DNA of 64,000 bases. Origin: Zobellella iuensis. Lineage in GTDB: Bacteria; Pseudomonadota; Gammaproteobacteria; Enterobacterales; Aeromonadaceae. Positions 48,805-57,051 of the stretch are shown here, piece after piece. Made by a program: the position numbers and the translations under genes. The notes under the pieces were generated by a model, which had not been told where the DNA came from, made no database searches, and was given only the letters and a program-made list of their open reading frames with translations. The DNA lies in contig NZ_JAERTZ010000004.1 in the NCBI RefSeq assembly GCF_016746085.1, forward strand, positions 62,001-126,000, given 5' to 3'. Each line of letters opens with the position of its first letter. The stretch's first letter is position 1.

Positions 48805-49119
48805 CTACTTACGTCGCCAACTGCCGTCGGCCAATTGTACATACTGACCGTTCGGGGTCCGTTCTATGTTCAACTGCCCGGCCCGGCTCTGCACCACGGT
48901 CAGGCTGGTGCCGGTGCGCCGGGCGATGTCCTGGTAATTTTCCAGCCGCTTGCGATTAATATCGTTCACTATGGCATTGACCTGGGCATTGCTCTGCACC
49001 GCCCCCACCAAGCCGTTCTGTTGCTCGCCGATCAACCCCTGTTGCTTGGCCTGCTGCAGGTCCAGGGCCCATACCGACCAGCTCAGGGTTGCCGCCAACA
49101 TAAAAGCCAACCACCGCAT
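48805..49119 (-). CDS. ydbL: YdbL family periplasmic protein (DUF1318)
   Basis: 104 residues with a signal peptide ending in SVWA. ALDLQQAKQQGLIGEQQNGLVG and RRTGTSLTVVQSRAGQ are the DUF1318 pattern. In E. coli YdbL modulates assembly of the YdbH-YnbE bridge between inner and outer membrane. AAGGGGG precedes ATG 49119. Last gene of ydbH-ynbE-ydbL. Confidence 0.9.
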   Translation of the reverse strand: MRWLAFMLAATLSWSVWALDLQQAKQQGLIGEQQNGLVGAVQSNAQVNAIVNDINRKRLENYQDIARRTGTSLTVVQSRAGQLNIERTPNGQYVQLADGSWRRK

Positions 49120-49129
49120 ATCAACCCCC

Positions 49130-49312
49130 TTAGAACAGGTCTTTCTCTTGTTCAAACAATTCTTCCAGCTCCCGGTCTATCCGGATCCGGATTTCGTGGT
49201 CCACCTTCACGTTAAGGTTGACGGTAATGGGCTTGTCCGGCACCACCACCTCCACCCGGGGTGTGCAGGCGGTCAGCAATAGCAGGCTGATCACTGCTGC
49301 AGGTTTTATCAT
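49130..49312 (-). CDS. ynbE: YnbE family outer membrane lipoprotein
   Basis: 60 residues with a lipobox LLTAC (residues 12-16). TPRVEVVVPDKPITVNLNVKVDHEI matches YnbE. In E. coli it stacks onto the C-terminus of YdbH at the outer membrane. It begins immediately next to the ydbH stop. Confidence 0.92.
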   Translation of the reverse strand: MIKPAAVISLLLLTACTPRVEVVVPDKPITVNLNVKVDHEIRIRIDRELEELFEQEKDLF

Positions 49313-51097
49313 TTACTGGTTCTCCCCCTGTAAGCGTACCGGCAACCGTTCACTGAGATCACGGGCAAAACGCAAGCTTGCCAGCAACTGTAACAGGTTT
49401 TCCTCATGGTGATAATTGAAGTTCACCGGGTGCATCCGCCCCATCACCGGCGCCTGTCCCTGCAGCCGGCTTTCGATCACCGCCTCGCCGTCGGGCGCCA
49501 TGGAAATCTCCGCTTCCAGCCTGTCGTAACGCAAATCGCTGAGCAGGCCGAGGGTCAGCCCCAGGGTCAGGTTGCTCGCCCCCGAGGCCAGCAGATCCTC
49601 GCCGGCCTGGTAGGAAATCCAACCGTTCTCGCTATGGGCCCGGCCGCCGGTCACACTGAAGCCTCGCTCGAAGGAAAAAGGCAGCCGGCCGTGGAGCCGG
49701 CCATTGCCGGTAAGGCCGCTGACGGCGGTGTAGCCGAGGATTTGCTCCAACGAGATATCACTGAAATGCATCTCCCCGCTGGGTGCGGCCGTCAGTGCCA
49801 TGGGCGACAGCGCCAGCTGGCCACCGAGCGCCCGGGCCGTCAGTCCGGACAGCCAGGGCACGCCTCGCCGCAGTTGCACGGCGCCACTGAGGTCGGTGAT
49901 GGGCACGCCAATATCCAGCAGCGCCACCGTCAGGCCATTGCTGCCGACCGTTTGCAAGGCCCCCCGGCGCCATTGCAGGCCGAGCCGGGCCGCCACCTGC
50001 TCGGCCTGCATGTCCCGATAACTCAGTTGCCCTTCCCGCAGTGCCAGCCCGAGGGTAACCGGCCGGGTTTCATCCAGCAGATCCGGCGCTGCTAACGATA
50101 AGACCAGGTTGCCGGCTGCGGGTTCCACTCCCACCGGCAACGCCAACCAGCCGGACAGCCATTGCCAGAGCCCGGCGAAGGGCAAGGACTGCTCCGGCAC
50201 CCTCAGCGCCAGCCCCTGGTCGTAGTGCCAGTTCCCCCGCAGCCGCAGCGCCGGGCCCAGCTCCAGCGTCAGGCTGCCCCGGCGCTCGTCCTCGTCCGAG
50301 GTCTCCACAATGAGGCCGGCCTCGGGCAATGCCTGTTCCCCCCAGCGCCCCTGCTGCCAGCTCAAGCGGGCCTGCCAGGGGCCGTCCAGATGCTGGATCC
50401 CGACCGGAGCCAGCTCCAGGGTGCCGAGCTCCAGCGCCTGCCAGCCCAGCCGCGGGATCTGCAACCGGGAGCCGGGTTGCAGTTGCCAGCCCGCGTCGCC
50501 TTCGATGGCGGCCAGCCGCAGTTGCCAATGGCCCGACAAGGGTGCCGGCAATGCGCCTCCGGCGGACAGCGTCAGTTCCTGTCCGGGTTGCCAGCCGCCG
50601 CTCAAGGTCAGGCTGTGACCGAATTCCGGGGCCAGCACGCCGCCGGGAAGCTCCCCCTGCCAGCGCCACCCCTGCTGCTCCGGCAACAGGGCCAGCCTGA
50701 CGTCACCGGACGCGGTCTGCCACAGGATATCCAGGTGCTGCTGCCGGTGCCGCAATTCGGCCGCACCGGTCGCCACCCCCCTGGGCAGGTAGAGGGTGAG
50801 TTCCTCGACCCGGAAATCGATGGGTGGCAGGGTGAGCAGCAGGGAGAGGGCATCGCTCTCGCCTTCGGCGCCGCTGGCACCGCTGCGGGAGCAGGTCAGA
50901 TCCAGGCTGAGCCGCGCCAACCGGCCCTGCAATTGCCCCTGGTCCAGCACCAGCGACAGCCCCTCGGCCTGCTCGCGCGGGCAGGCCGGCACCTGGGCCC
51001 GGGCCAGGGTGGCCTGGGCGCTCAACCACTCGGGCAGCCATTGCGCCGACAGGGCGCCGGACATCAACAGCAAACAGCAGCCTACCAGTTGTCGCAT
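49313..51097 (-). CDS. ydbH: YdbH-like AsmA-family intermembrane bridge protein (short form)
   Basis: 594 residues: an N-terminal membrane anchor/signal segment (VGCCLLLMSGALSA) then repeated beta-strand sequence of the AsmA/TamB type (QLALSPMALTAAPSGEMHFSDISLEQIL, LTGNGRLHGRLPFSFERGFSVTGGRAHSENGWI). E. coli YdbH is about 880 residues, so this form lacks roughly one third. Such proteins are proposed to conduct phospholipids to the outer membrane. ATG 51097 with AAGG 8 bases upstream; two in-frame starts lie just before it. Confidence 0.85.
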   Translation of the reverse strand: MRQLVGCCLLLMSGALSAQWLPEWLSAQATLARAQVPACPREQAEGLSLVLDQGQLQGRLARLSLDLTCSRSGASGAEGESDALSLLLTLPPIDFRVEELTLYLPRGVATGAAELRHRQQHLDILWQTASGDVRLALLPEQQGWRWQGELPGGVLAPEFGHSLTLSGGWQPGQELTLSAGGALPAPLSGHWQLRLAAIEGDAGWQLQPGSRLQIPRLGWQALELGTLELAPVGIQHLDGPWQARLSWQQGRWGEQALPEAGLIVETSDEDERRGSLTLELGPALRLRGNWHYDQGLALRVPEQSLPFAGLWQWLSGWLALPVGVEPAAGNLVLSLAAPDLLDETRPVTLGLALREGQLSYRDMQAEQVAARLGLQWRRGALQTVGSNGLTVALLDIGVPITDLSGAVQLRRGVPWLSGLTARALGGQLALSPMALTAAPSGEMHFSDISLEQILGYTAVSGLTGNGRLHGRLPFSFERGFSVTGGRAHSENGWISYQAGEDLLASGASNLTLGLTLGLLSDLRYDRLEAEISMAPDGEAVIESRLQGQAPVMGRMHPVNFNYHHEENLLQLLASLRFARDLSERLPVRLQGENQ

Positions 51098-51194
51098 CCC
51101 CATCGCCTTTACCGGATTCAATCGTTACTCTAATCAAATCAGCTTGCGTCGCCCTGCACAACCATTAAGCTGAAGCCAACAGGGGGTAAATGTC

Positions 51195-51551
51195 ATGGAT
51201 AAAATCGTTCTCTGGGGCATTATCGCCATCGCCGCCCTGGTGATAGGCCGGCAGCTCTATACCCACTTTTATAATAGCGGCCAGCCCCAGCACAGCCTGA
51301 AGGTGGCGGTGGCCCACAAGCACACCCGGGAGTTCATGGGGCGCACCAGCAAGGAAAAGACCGAGTTGCCGCCGCCCCGGGTGGATTACTATGTGCGCTT
51401 CCGTCCCCTGGCGGGCGGGGACGAGCGGGAATTCCAGGTCAGCGAACACCTCTACGAACAACTGACCCAGGAAGCCACCGGCACCCTAGTGTTCCAGGGC
51501 AGCCGCTTTATCGCCTTCGAGCCCGACGAGACTATCCTGGATAACGACTGA
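51195..51551 (+). CDS. DUF2500 family protein (YhhM-like)
   Basis: 118 residues: one N-terminal membrane helix (LWGIIAIAALVIGRQLY) and a small soluble part with VAHKHTREFM, PPRVDYYVRF, GDEREFQV, LVFQGSRFIAFEP. This matches the DUF2500 family. Function unknown. Convergent with and overlapping the DUF411 gene by 20 bases. Confidence 0.85.
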   Translation: MDKIVLWGIIAIAALVIGRQLYTHFYNSGQPQHSLKVAVAHKHTREFMGRTSKEKTELPPPRVDYYVRFRPLAGGDEREFQVSEHLYEQLTQEATGTLVFQGSRFIAFEPDETILDND

Positions 51552-51957
51552 ACACCGAGGTATTGCCCTGTTTATCGAAGCTCAGCACCTCGTAGGGGGT
51601 GCCGGGAATGTCCATGCCCGGCGCGCTCTGGGGCATGCCGGGTATGGTCAGGCCGCGCACCGCCGGCTTTTGCTCCAGCAGTTGCCTCACGTCCGCCGCT
51701 GGCACATGGCCCTCGATCACATAGCCGTCGATAAAACTGGTATGGCAGGACGCCAGCCTAGACTTGATCCCCGCCTTGGCCTTGATCGGCGCCATCTTGT
51801 CGGTGTTGACCACCGCTATCTCGAAACCGGCGTCTTCCATGTGCTCGATCCAGTGCTGGCAGCAGCCGCAGGACTCGGACTTGTACACCGTCATCGGCGC
51901 CGCCAGTACGGGGCCGGCCAACAGGGCCCCCGCCAAGCCATAAAACCATTTTTTCAT
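51532..51957 (-). CDS. DUF411 periplasmic metal-binding protein
   Basis: 141 residues with a signal peptide ending in VLAAP. YKSESCGCCQHWIEHMEDAGF holds the CxCC cysteine cluster, and SCHTSFIDGYVIEGHVPAADV the second conserved block of DUF411, found in proteins linked to copper handling. Metal type not tested. No copper resistance operon is next to it. Confidence 0.9.
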   Translation of the reverse strand: MKKWFYGLAGALLAGPVLAAPMTVYKSESCGCCQHWIEHMEDAGFEIAVVNTDKMAPIKAKAGIKSRLASCHTSFIDGYVIEGHVPAADVRQLLEQKPAVRGLTIPGMPQSAPGMDIPGTPYEVLSFDKQGNTSVFSRYPG

Positions 51958-52115
51958 CGCAGTTACCTCGGTAATTGAATGTGATCAGACCGGATTCTGG
52001 CCTCAAGGTTAACAGCCGGGGCGGCGGCGACCTTGATCTTCCTCAGTATTCAGGACGGCGGCAAAGCGGTATGCTGTTACCATTTCGCCATCTTATTGTC
52101 TTTTTTGGAGTTATT

Positions 52116-52505
52116 ATGTCTTATCTGGCCGTCAAACACGCCCATATGATGTTTGCCCTGATCAGTATAACCCTGTTCATGCTGCGCGCCTGGCTGGCGG
52201 TACCCTCCCCCGCCCGCATCAACAACAAGCTGCTGAAGGTACTGCCCCATGTCAACGACACCCTGCTGCTGCTGCTGGGCATCTGGCTGGCGGTGCAGAT
52301 CAGGCAGGTGCCCTTCGACAACAGCCCCTGGCTCACCGCCAAGGTGATCGGCCTGGTGCTCTATATTATCGTCGGCACCATCGCCATCAAACGCGGCAAG
52401 ACCCAAGGCCAACGGCTGGGCGCCGCCCTGGCGGCCATCGCCATCTTCGCCTATATCTACGGCGCCGCCGTCAGCAAGTCCCCGCTGTCCTGGCTGGCTC
52501 TGTAG
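52116..52505 (+). CDS. SirB2 family membrane protein
   Basis: 129 residues with four membrane helices. MSYLAVKHAHMMFALISITLFMLRAWLA and LPHVNDTLLLLLGIWLA are the SirB family pattern. Function not known. TTGGAG lies 7 bases before ATG 52116. Confidence 0.9.
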   Translation: MSYLAVKHAHMMFALISITLFMLRAWLAVPSPARINNKLLKVLPHVNDTLLLLLGIWLAVQIRQVPFDNSPWLTAKVIGLVLYIIVGTIAIKRGKTQGQRLGAALAAIAIFAYIYGAAVSKSPLSWLAL

Positions 52506-52554
52506 CACTGAGGCCGCTACTCAGACTACCGATACACCTTCGGATTACGCTGTT

Positions 52555-52619
52555 GTCACTCCCGCGAAGGCGGGAGTCCGGTGCAATATGTCATGGATCT
52601 CCGCCTTCGCGGAGATGAC
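52555..52619. repeat. REP/MITE-like long imperfect palindrome
   Basis: Two 25-base arms, GTCACTCCCGCGAAGGCGGGAGTCC and the complement-matching GGATCTCCGCCTTCGCGGAGATGAC, enclose 15 bases. Each arm is itself a hairpin. It fits the widespread GTCATTCCCGCGAAGGCGGGAAT-type intergenic element. It lies between the SirB2 gene and the convergent carboxypeptidase gene and could also act as a terminator. Confidence 0.7.
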
Positions 52620-52629
52620 CATCACCGGC

Positions 52630-54162
52630 TCAGGGCAACCGCACCGGAAACACCGGAAACTCGCCCGGTTGCAGCCAGCTCCACTCGCCTTCCTGGTAAA
52701 GGGCGTTAGCGGAGCGCGGATCCAGCATCAGCGCGGCCAGGGGCGCCAGCGGCTGGCTCATGGGCACCAGCAAATCCCCCGGTTGCAGGGTGACCTTCAC
52801 CTCTTCGATCCTGACCCTGGCCTGCACTTTTTCCCGCACTCCGGGTCTGGCCTTGGGCTGGGGCAGCAACTGCTCGATCACCAGCCGTTCCGCCATCAGC
52901 TCCCGCGGGGCGCCGACCGTCTCGAAAGTGATATGGTGCCGGCCCAGCCAGTCCGCCATGCGCTCCCGCTCCCGGGTTACCACATAGGCGTCGGCCAGCC
53001 GGACCGGCTCCCGGGTGACGATGGCATCGTGATTGCGGAAGCGGTGCTGCTGCTTGTGGCCGTCGGCGAAGCGCACCAGCGGCAGGCTCACCTCGGGCTC
53101 GTCCCGGTTCACGTCGAAGCTCACCCCCATCCACAGGGTGCGGCCGTCCTCGGTGCCGGACTGCCACTGCTGCCGGGCCCGGCGCGACAGGCTCACCAGC
53201 TGTTCGCTCTCGTCCGCCACCAGCTCCAGCATGGTGACTATGCCCAGGTGCTGCTTGCGCACCCGCTCGGCGATATTGCGCGGCGTGGGGTAAGTGCCGT
53301 CCTTATTATCCAGCCGGTTTTCCACCAGAATGGAGATCCGTCCCTGCATGGCGGCATAGTTGCGCAGGTTGGTGATGCCCAGGCCGCCGCGGGCCACCGC
53401 CTGGTTGATGTCGGTGATCTCGCCCCGGTAACGCACCGCCGCCAGGCCCGCGTCCGACACCCGCTCGATCAGGGCCGGCAGCAGCCGGTGCTCGGTGTAG
53501 TCGCGCAGCGGTCCGTCGATATTGGGGTTGTTGCCCATGTCGAACTGGGCCTCCACATCGGTCATCCAGCCCTGCTCCCGGGTCAGCACCCGCTTCCAGA
53601 TGCCGGACTCGTGGGCGTCGTACACCACGTCCGGATCGAAGGTATGCAGCGCCTCCACCAGCAAGCGGGTCTCCCCGGCCTTCAGCGCCACATAATCGAT
53701 ATTGGTGTTGTCGTCATTGGCGTTGTGCCGGGTGGAAAGATCCCGTCCGTCCGGGTTGGCCATGGCCACCAGCACCAGGTTGAGCCGGCTCAACAGTGCC
53801 GGGTGCTCACCGGCGATCAGCTCCCGTGCCAACTGCTGGACCGCCTCGGCGCTGGAAGGCTCGTTGCCGTGCTGGGAGCCGAAGATCATCACCGTCGGCT
53901 TGTCCGCCTCGGCGGCGAACTCCCGCAGGAAGGCGGGCGACTCGGACATCAGCAGCGCCTCTATCGGCCGGCCGCCGGCCGAGGTGCCGAGCGACACCAA
54001 ACGGGCCTTGGGCGAGCGTTCATCCAGCTCCGCCAGGTAATGGCTGATGTCGCGACTGCTGGGCAGGGTCAGAAATTTTCCGTTTTCAAAGGGGGTCGGC
54101 GGCACGGGCTGGGCCCACGCCAGGCTGCTGCACAGCAGCAGCAGACTCAATAAAATCTTCAT
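52630..54162 (-). CDS. Secreted M14-family zinc carboxypeptidase
   Basis: 510 residues with a signal peptide ending in SLAWA. The zinc motif is HGNE (His98, Glu101), the third ligand His184 in YDAHESG, and ISILVENR carries a possible catalytic glutamate. The last ~150 residues are a separate domain of unknown role. It removes C-terminal residues from peptides, probably in the periplasm or outside. No partner genes are visible. Confidence 0.88.
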   Translation of the reverse strand: MKILLSLLLLCSSLAWAQPVPPTPFENGKFLTLPSSRDISHYLAELDERSPKARLVSLGTSAGGRPIEALLMSESPAFLREFAAEADKPTVMIFGSQHGNEPSSAEAVQQLARELIAGEHPALLSRLNLVLVAMANPDGRDLSTRHNANDDNTNIDYVALKAGETRLLVEALHTFDPDVVYDAHESGIWKRVLTREQGWMTDVEAQFDMGNNPNIDGPLRDYTEHRLLPALIERVSDAGLAAVRYRGEITDINQAVARGGLGITNLRNYAAMQGRISILVENRLDNKDGTYPTPRNIAERVRKQHLGIVTMLELVADESEQLVSLSRRARQQWQSGTEDGRTLWMGVSFDVNRDEPEVSLPLVRFADGHKQQHRFRNHDAIVTREPVRLADAYVVTRERERMADWLGRHHITFETVGAPRELMAERLVIEQLLPQPKARPGVREKVQARVRIEEVKVTLQPGDLLVPMSQPLAPLAALMLDPRSANALYQEGEWSWLQPGEFPVFPVRLP

Positions 54163-54300
54163 GGTTCTCCGGCTAAGGTGGTTTTATTTCAAACACTTAT
54201 ACTCATATGGACGAAAAAAAGGCAACTGTAATTTAGCGTCAGGATCAGACCGAAGATCCCGGGTTGTAGAAAAATGGCGACAGTCGGCCGCCAAAAAGTA

Positions 54301-54317
54301 GCGACAGAACTTGTCAC
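54301..54317. promoter_or_regulatory. Possible operator of the WYL regulator
   Basis: GCGACA-N5-TGTCAC imperfect inverted repeat overlapping the -35 hexamer; another GCGACAG copy begins 24 bases upstream (54277-54283). WYL repressors of the BrxR/CapW kind bind such repeats in their own promoters; for this gene it is inference. Confidence 0.4.
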
Positions 54318-54338
54318 AGCTTGCGCCTAGGATAGAAT
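54311..54338 (+). promoter_or_regulatory. Promoter of the WYL regulator gene
   Basis: TTGTCA (54311-54316), 16 bases, TAGAAT (54333-54338), 25 bases before the ATG: a good sigma-70 promoter. Confidence 0.65.
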
Positions 54339-54362
54339 CATCCCAAGCAAGAGGGCATAACC

Positions 54363-55322
54363 ATGAGTAAGAAACTGCTGAGACAATTGACCCTGGCGCG
54401 CTGTGTTCCTTATCGTCCATACAAGCTGACCGCTCGCCAGCTGCAAGAAAAACTGGAAGAAGAAGGAATTCAAGTCAGCCTGCGTACGGTACAGCGGGAT
54501 CTGGAAGAGATGTCCGGCATGGGCCTGTTTGATCTCACTTCCGATGATCGCAGCAAGCCCCATGGCTGGTGCTTCGAACGCAATGGTTTGAACGATTTCG
54601 CCAACTTTATGCCACTCAGCCTGGCCATGGCGCTGAAAACCTGGAACGACCAGGCCGCCGATCTGCTGCCGGCCAGCGTACTGAGCGAGCTGAACCCCAT
54701 TATCGACAAGGCCACCCAGGTCATAAAAGACAGCCAGAGCGAGCTGGCCAGCCGCTGGATGGAAAACGTGGTGCAACTGCCCAAGCCGTTCCCGGGCAGT
54801 CCGGAGATGCGGCGCGCCACCACCATTCGCGACGCCCTGTGGCGCGGCCGCAAGTTCAGCGCCGAGATCAAGCGGGTGATCAAGGGCCGCACCGTCTGGC
54901 TGCGCTACGAGCAGGTCAATCCGCTCGGCATCGTCAGCCGCAAGGAAGGTCCCATGCTGCTGTGCACCGTATCGGACATGGATCCCAAAATTTACGGCAT
55001 TCCCTTCGAGCACATTAAAGAAGTGGAGCTGACCAGTCGTCCTGTTACCCAGCCGAGGGAATTCAGCGTCAACAAGCTGATCCGTGAAAAAGGCTACCAG
55101 GAAGAGGCGGAGACCATCCATTTCGTGGGCCGGATCACCAACCCGAACCGGGCCATACTGGAAGACAGCATTCCGGGCAACAACCCCAGGTTGACCCGCT
55201 ACGACAAGCAGAGCATGATGGTGGAAACCGACGTGAAAGATTCACCCGAATTTCGCCGCTGGCTGACCGATATGGCGGGCAAAGTCGAAGTGCTGGCGCC
55301 GGAATCGCTGAAAAGCCGCTGA
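54363..55322 (+). CDS. WYL-domain transcriptional regulator
   Basis: 319 residues. An N-terminal winged helix (YKLTARQLQEKLEEEGIQVSLRTVQRDLEEMSGMGLF) is followed by the WYL ligand domain (about 140-225; VIKGRTVWLRYEQVNPLGIVSRKEGPMLLC) and a C-terminal WCX-like extension. WYL regulators sense nucleotides or nucleic acid in stress and phage defence. No defence genes adjoin it here; the next gene is an FtsZ homolog, separated by a terminator. Target unknown. Confidence 0.88.
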   Translation: MSKKLLRQLTLARCVPYRPYKLTARQLQEKLEEEGIQVSLRTVQRDLEEMSGMGLFDLTSDDRSKPHGWCFERNGLNDFANFMPLSLAMALKTWNDQAADLLPASVLSELNPIIDKATQVIKDSQSELASRWMENVVQLPKPFPGSPEMRRATTIRDALWRGRKFSAEIKRVIKGRTVWLRYEQVNPLGIVSRKEGPMLLCTVSDMDPKIYGIPFEHIKEVELTSRPVTQPREFSVNKLIREKGYQEEAETIHFVGRITNPNRAILEDSIPGNNPRLTRYDKQSMMVETDVKDSPEFRRWLTDMAGKVEVLAPESLKSR

Positions 55323-55345
55323 TTCAGCACGAATCTTGACCCCGG

Positions 55346-55374
55346 GGGCTGACTGGTTCAGCCCTTTTGTTTTT
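55346..55374 (+). terminator. Rho-independent terminator between the WYL gene and ftsZ homolog
   Basis: GGGCTGA-CTGGT-TCAGCCC followed by TTTTGTTTTT. It ends only 14 bases before the ATG of the FtsZ homolog. Confidence 0.85.
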
Positions 55375-55388
55375 CCACGGAGTACCGG

Positions 55389-56468
55389 ATGAGCGATCTC
55401 CTTTTTGAACCGGCCGAACCGGATTGCGATGCCATTCATATCCGCGTGATCGGCGTGGGCGGCTGCGGCGGTAATACCGTCAACCTGCTGGCCGAAGCGG
55501 CCCTGCCCCAGCATGTCAACATCGTCGCCATGAATACCGATGCCAAGGCCCTGCAACAAAGCCGGGTCGAGACCCTGCAGCTGGGCAAGCTCCTGACCCG
55601 CGGCCTGGGCGCCGGAGCCGAGGCCGAAGTGGGCCGCCGCGCCGCCGAAGAGAGCCTGGCGGATATCCGCAACCAGCTGAAAGGGGCCGATCTCTGCTTT
55701 ATTACCGCCGGCATGGGCGGCGGCACCGGTACCGGCGCCGCCCCGGTGGTCGCCCAGGTGGCCCGCGAGCTGGGCATCATGACGGTGGCCATCGTCACCC
55801 GCCCCTTCGGTTTTGAAGGCAAGAAACGCGCCCGGGCGGCGGATCAAGGGCTAGAGGCGCTGGCCGAACAGACCGACGCCCTGCTGGTGCTGCCCAACGA
55901 CTACCTGCTCAAGGTGCTGGGTGCCCGCACCCCGCTGCTGGCCGCCTTCAGCGAAAGCAGCAAGGTGATCCAGAATGCGGTCAAGGGGCTGGCGGACATC
56001 ATCGGTCAGACCGGCCTTATCAATATCGACTTTGCCGACGTGCGCACCATCATGCGCCAGCAGGGCAAGGCCGTCATGGGCATCGGCCTGGGCAGAGGCG
56101 AAAACAAGGTGGAAGAGGCCACCCTGCAGGCCCTGAACAACCCGCTGCTGGAAAAAGTGGAGCTGGAGCGGGCCCGGGGCGTGCTGCTCAATGTAGTGGC
56201 CTCGATGGACATCGGCCTGGACGACTTCCAGAAGATCGGCGACCGGGTGGCGGAATGCGTCGGCACAGACGCCACCGTAGTGTCCGGCATCAGCCTGGAT
56301 CCCAACCTCACCGACAGCATCCAGGTCACCATGATCGCCACCGGTATCCAGCCGCCCAAGGAGACCATAGCCCCATCCCCAACCCAGGAGCGGCCGGCAC
56401 AGCCTTCGCTCGAATCCAGCCCCCAGGGCCTGGACATCCCCGCCTTCCTGCGCCAGCGGCAGCAGTAA
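55389..56468 (+). CDS. FtsZ-family tubulin-like GTPase outside a division cluster
   Basis: 359 residues. The GTP-binding tubulin signature GGGTGTG (110-116), IGVGGCGGNTVN (21-32), NTDAKAL, PNDYLLKVLG and the T7 loop NIDFADV (212-218) are intact, so polymerisation and GTP hydrolysis are expected. The C-terminal conserved peptide LDIPAFLR (348-355), which binds FtsA, ZipA, MinC and SlmA, is kept, after a short 27-residue linker. Compared with typical FtsZ the first glycine loop has a cysteine and the N-terminal region differs. ftsA and ftsQ are not beside it, so it is either a second FtsZ or a relocated one. GGAG precedes ATG 55389. Confidence 0.92.
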   Translation: MSDLLFEPAEPDCDAIHIRVIGVGGCGGNTVNLLAEAALPQHVNIVAMNTDAKALQQSRVETLQLGKLLTRGLGAGAEAEVGRRAAEESLADIRNQLKGADLCFITAGMGGGTGTGAAPVVAQVARELGIMTVAIVTRPFGFEGKKRARAADQGLEALAEQTDALLVLPNDYLLKVLGARTPLLAAFSESSKVIQNAVKGLADIIGQTGLINIDFADVRTIMRQQGKAVMGIGLGRGENKVEEATLQALNNPLLEKVELERARGVLLNVVASMDIGLDDFQKIGDRVAECVGTDATVVSGISLDPNLTDSIQVTMIATGIQPPKETIAPSPTQERPAQPSLESSPQGLDIPAFLRQRQQ

Positions 56469-56491
56469 AAAAGAGCAATACGCACAAAACA

Positions 56492-56517
56492 AAACCCCGT
56501 TGCAGGCAACGGGGTTT
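56492..56517 (-). terminator. Terminator between the FtsZ homolog and the lipoprotein gene
   Basis: AAACCCCGTTGC-AG-GCAACGGGGTTT, a 12-bp stem. Reading leftward TTTTGTTTTG follows, so it ends the lipoprotein transcript; rightward the T-run is short. Confidence 0.85.
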
Positions 56518-56541
56518 GGTCATGCTGGCAGGGCATACGGC

Positions 56542-57051
56542 TCAGTTGCCCAGGGTGGCAAACAGGCTCTGCTCCAGGCTGCCGCGGGAGACACAGACCG
56601 GCTTGATGGAAGGCGCCGGAATACGCTCACCCGAGGATTCGACAAAAAACAACTCGGTGTAGCCCTTGACGTTGGCGGTGGCCACGCTGTGGTTTCCGCT
56701 CTGGGTGATGATCAGGTTGATCTGCAGGTTGGGGTTGCCCAGCACCACTCTGGAGCCCATGGTGCCGCAATCCAGCCACGCCAGACCATCGGCCGAACTC
56801 TCGACGCTGGCGGTCATCAGACCGGCACCGCGCTGGCTGTTATCAATGTTCAGACCCTGATCGCGAAACCACTTCTCGGCACGGGCCCATACCAGATCCC
56901 CCGGGATCGCCATCTCCTGGGTTTTATTGGTGGCCTTGGCCACCGGGGGATAATAACGGTACTGCTCTCCCCCCTTGTCGTCACTGGCACACCCCACCAC
57001 CAACAGCGCCATGGCGCCCGCCACTATCTTTTTCATCTTGTTTTCTCTCAT
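56542..57051 (-). CDS. Lipoprotein of unknown function
   Basis: 169 residues with a lipoprotein signal (MKKIVAGAMALLVVGC, lipobox VVGC). The mature part has AIPGDLVWARAEKWFRDQGLNI and a final PVCVSRGSLEQSLFATLGN; the layout slightly recalls the folded domains of BamC, but the family is not recognised. ATG 57051 has AGGTG 5 bases upstream; an inner ATG five codons on lacks a good site. Confidence 0.8.
   Translation of the reverse strand: MRENKMKKIVAGAMALLVVGCASDDKGGEQYRYYPPVAKATNKTQEMAIPGDLVWARAEKWFRDQGLNIDNSQRGAGLMTASVESSADGLAWLDCGTMGSRVVLGNPNLQINLIITQSGNHSVATANVKGYTELFFVESSGERIPAPSIKPVCVSRGSLEQSLFATLGN

Noticed and set aside
52588-54153. 521-codon rightward frame opposite the carboxypeptidase
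   Set aside because: Antisense shadow; the signal peptide and zinc motifs identify the minus-strand gene.
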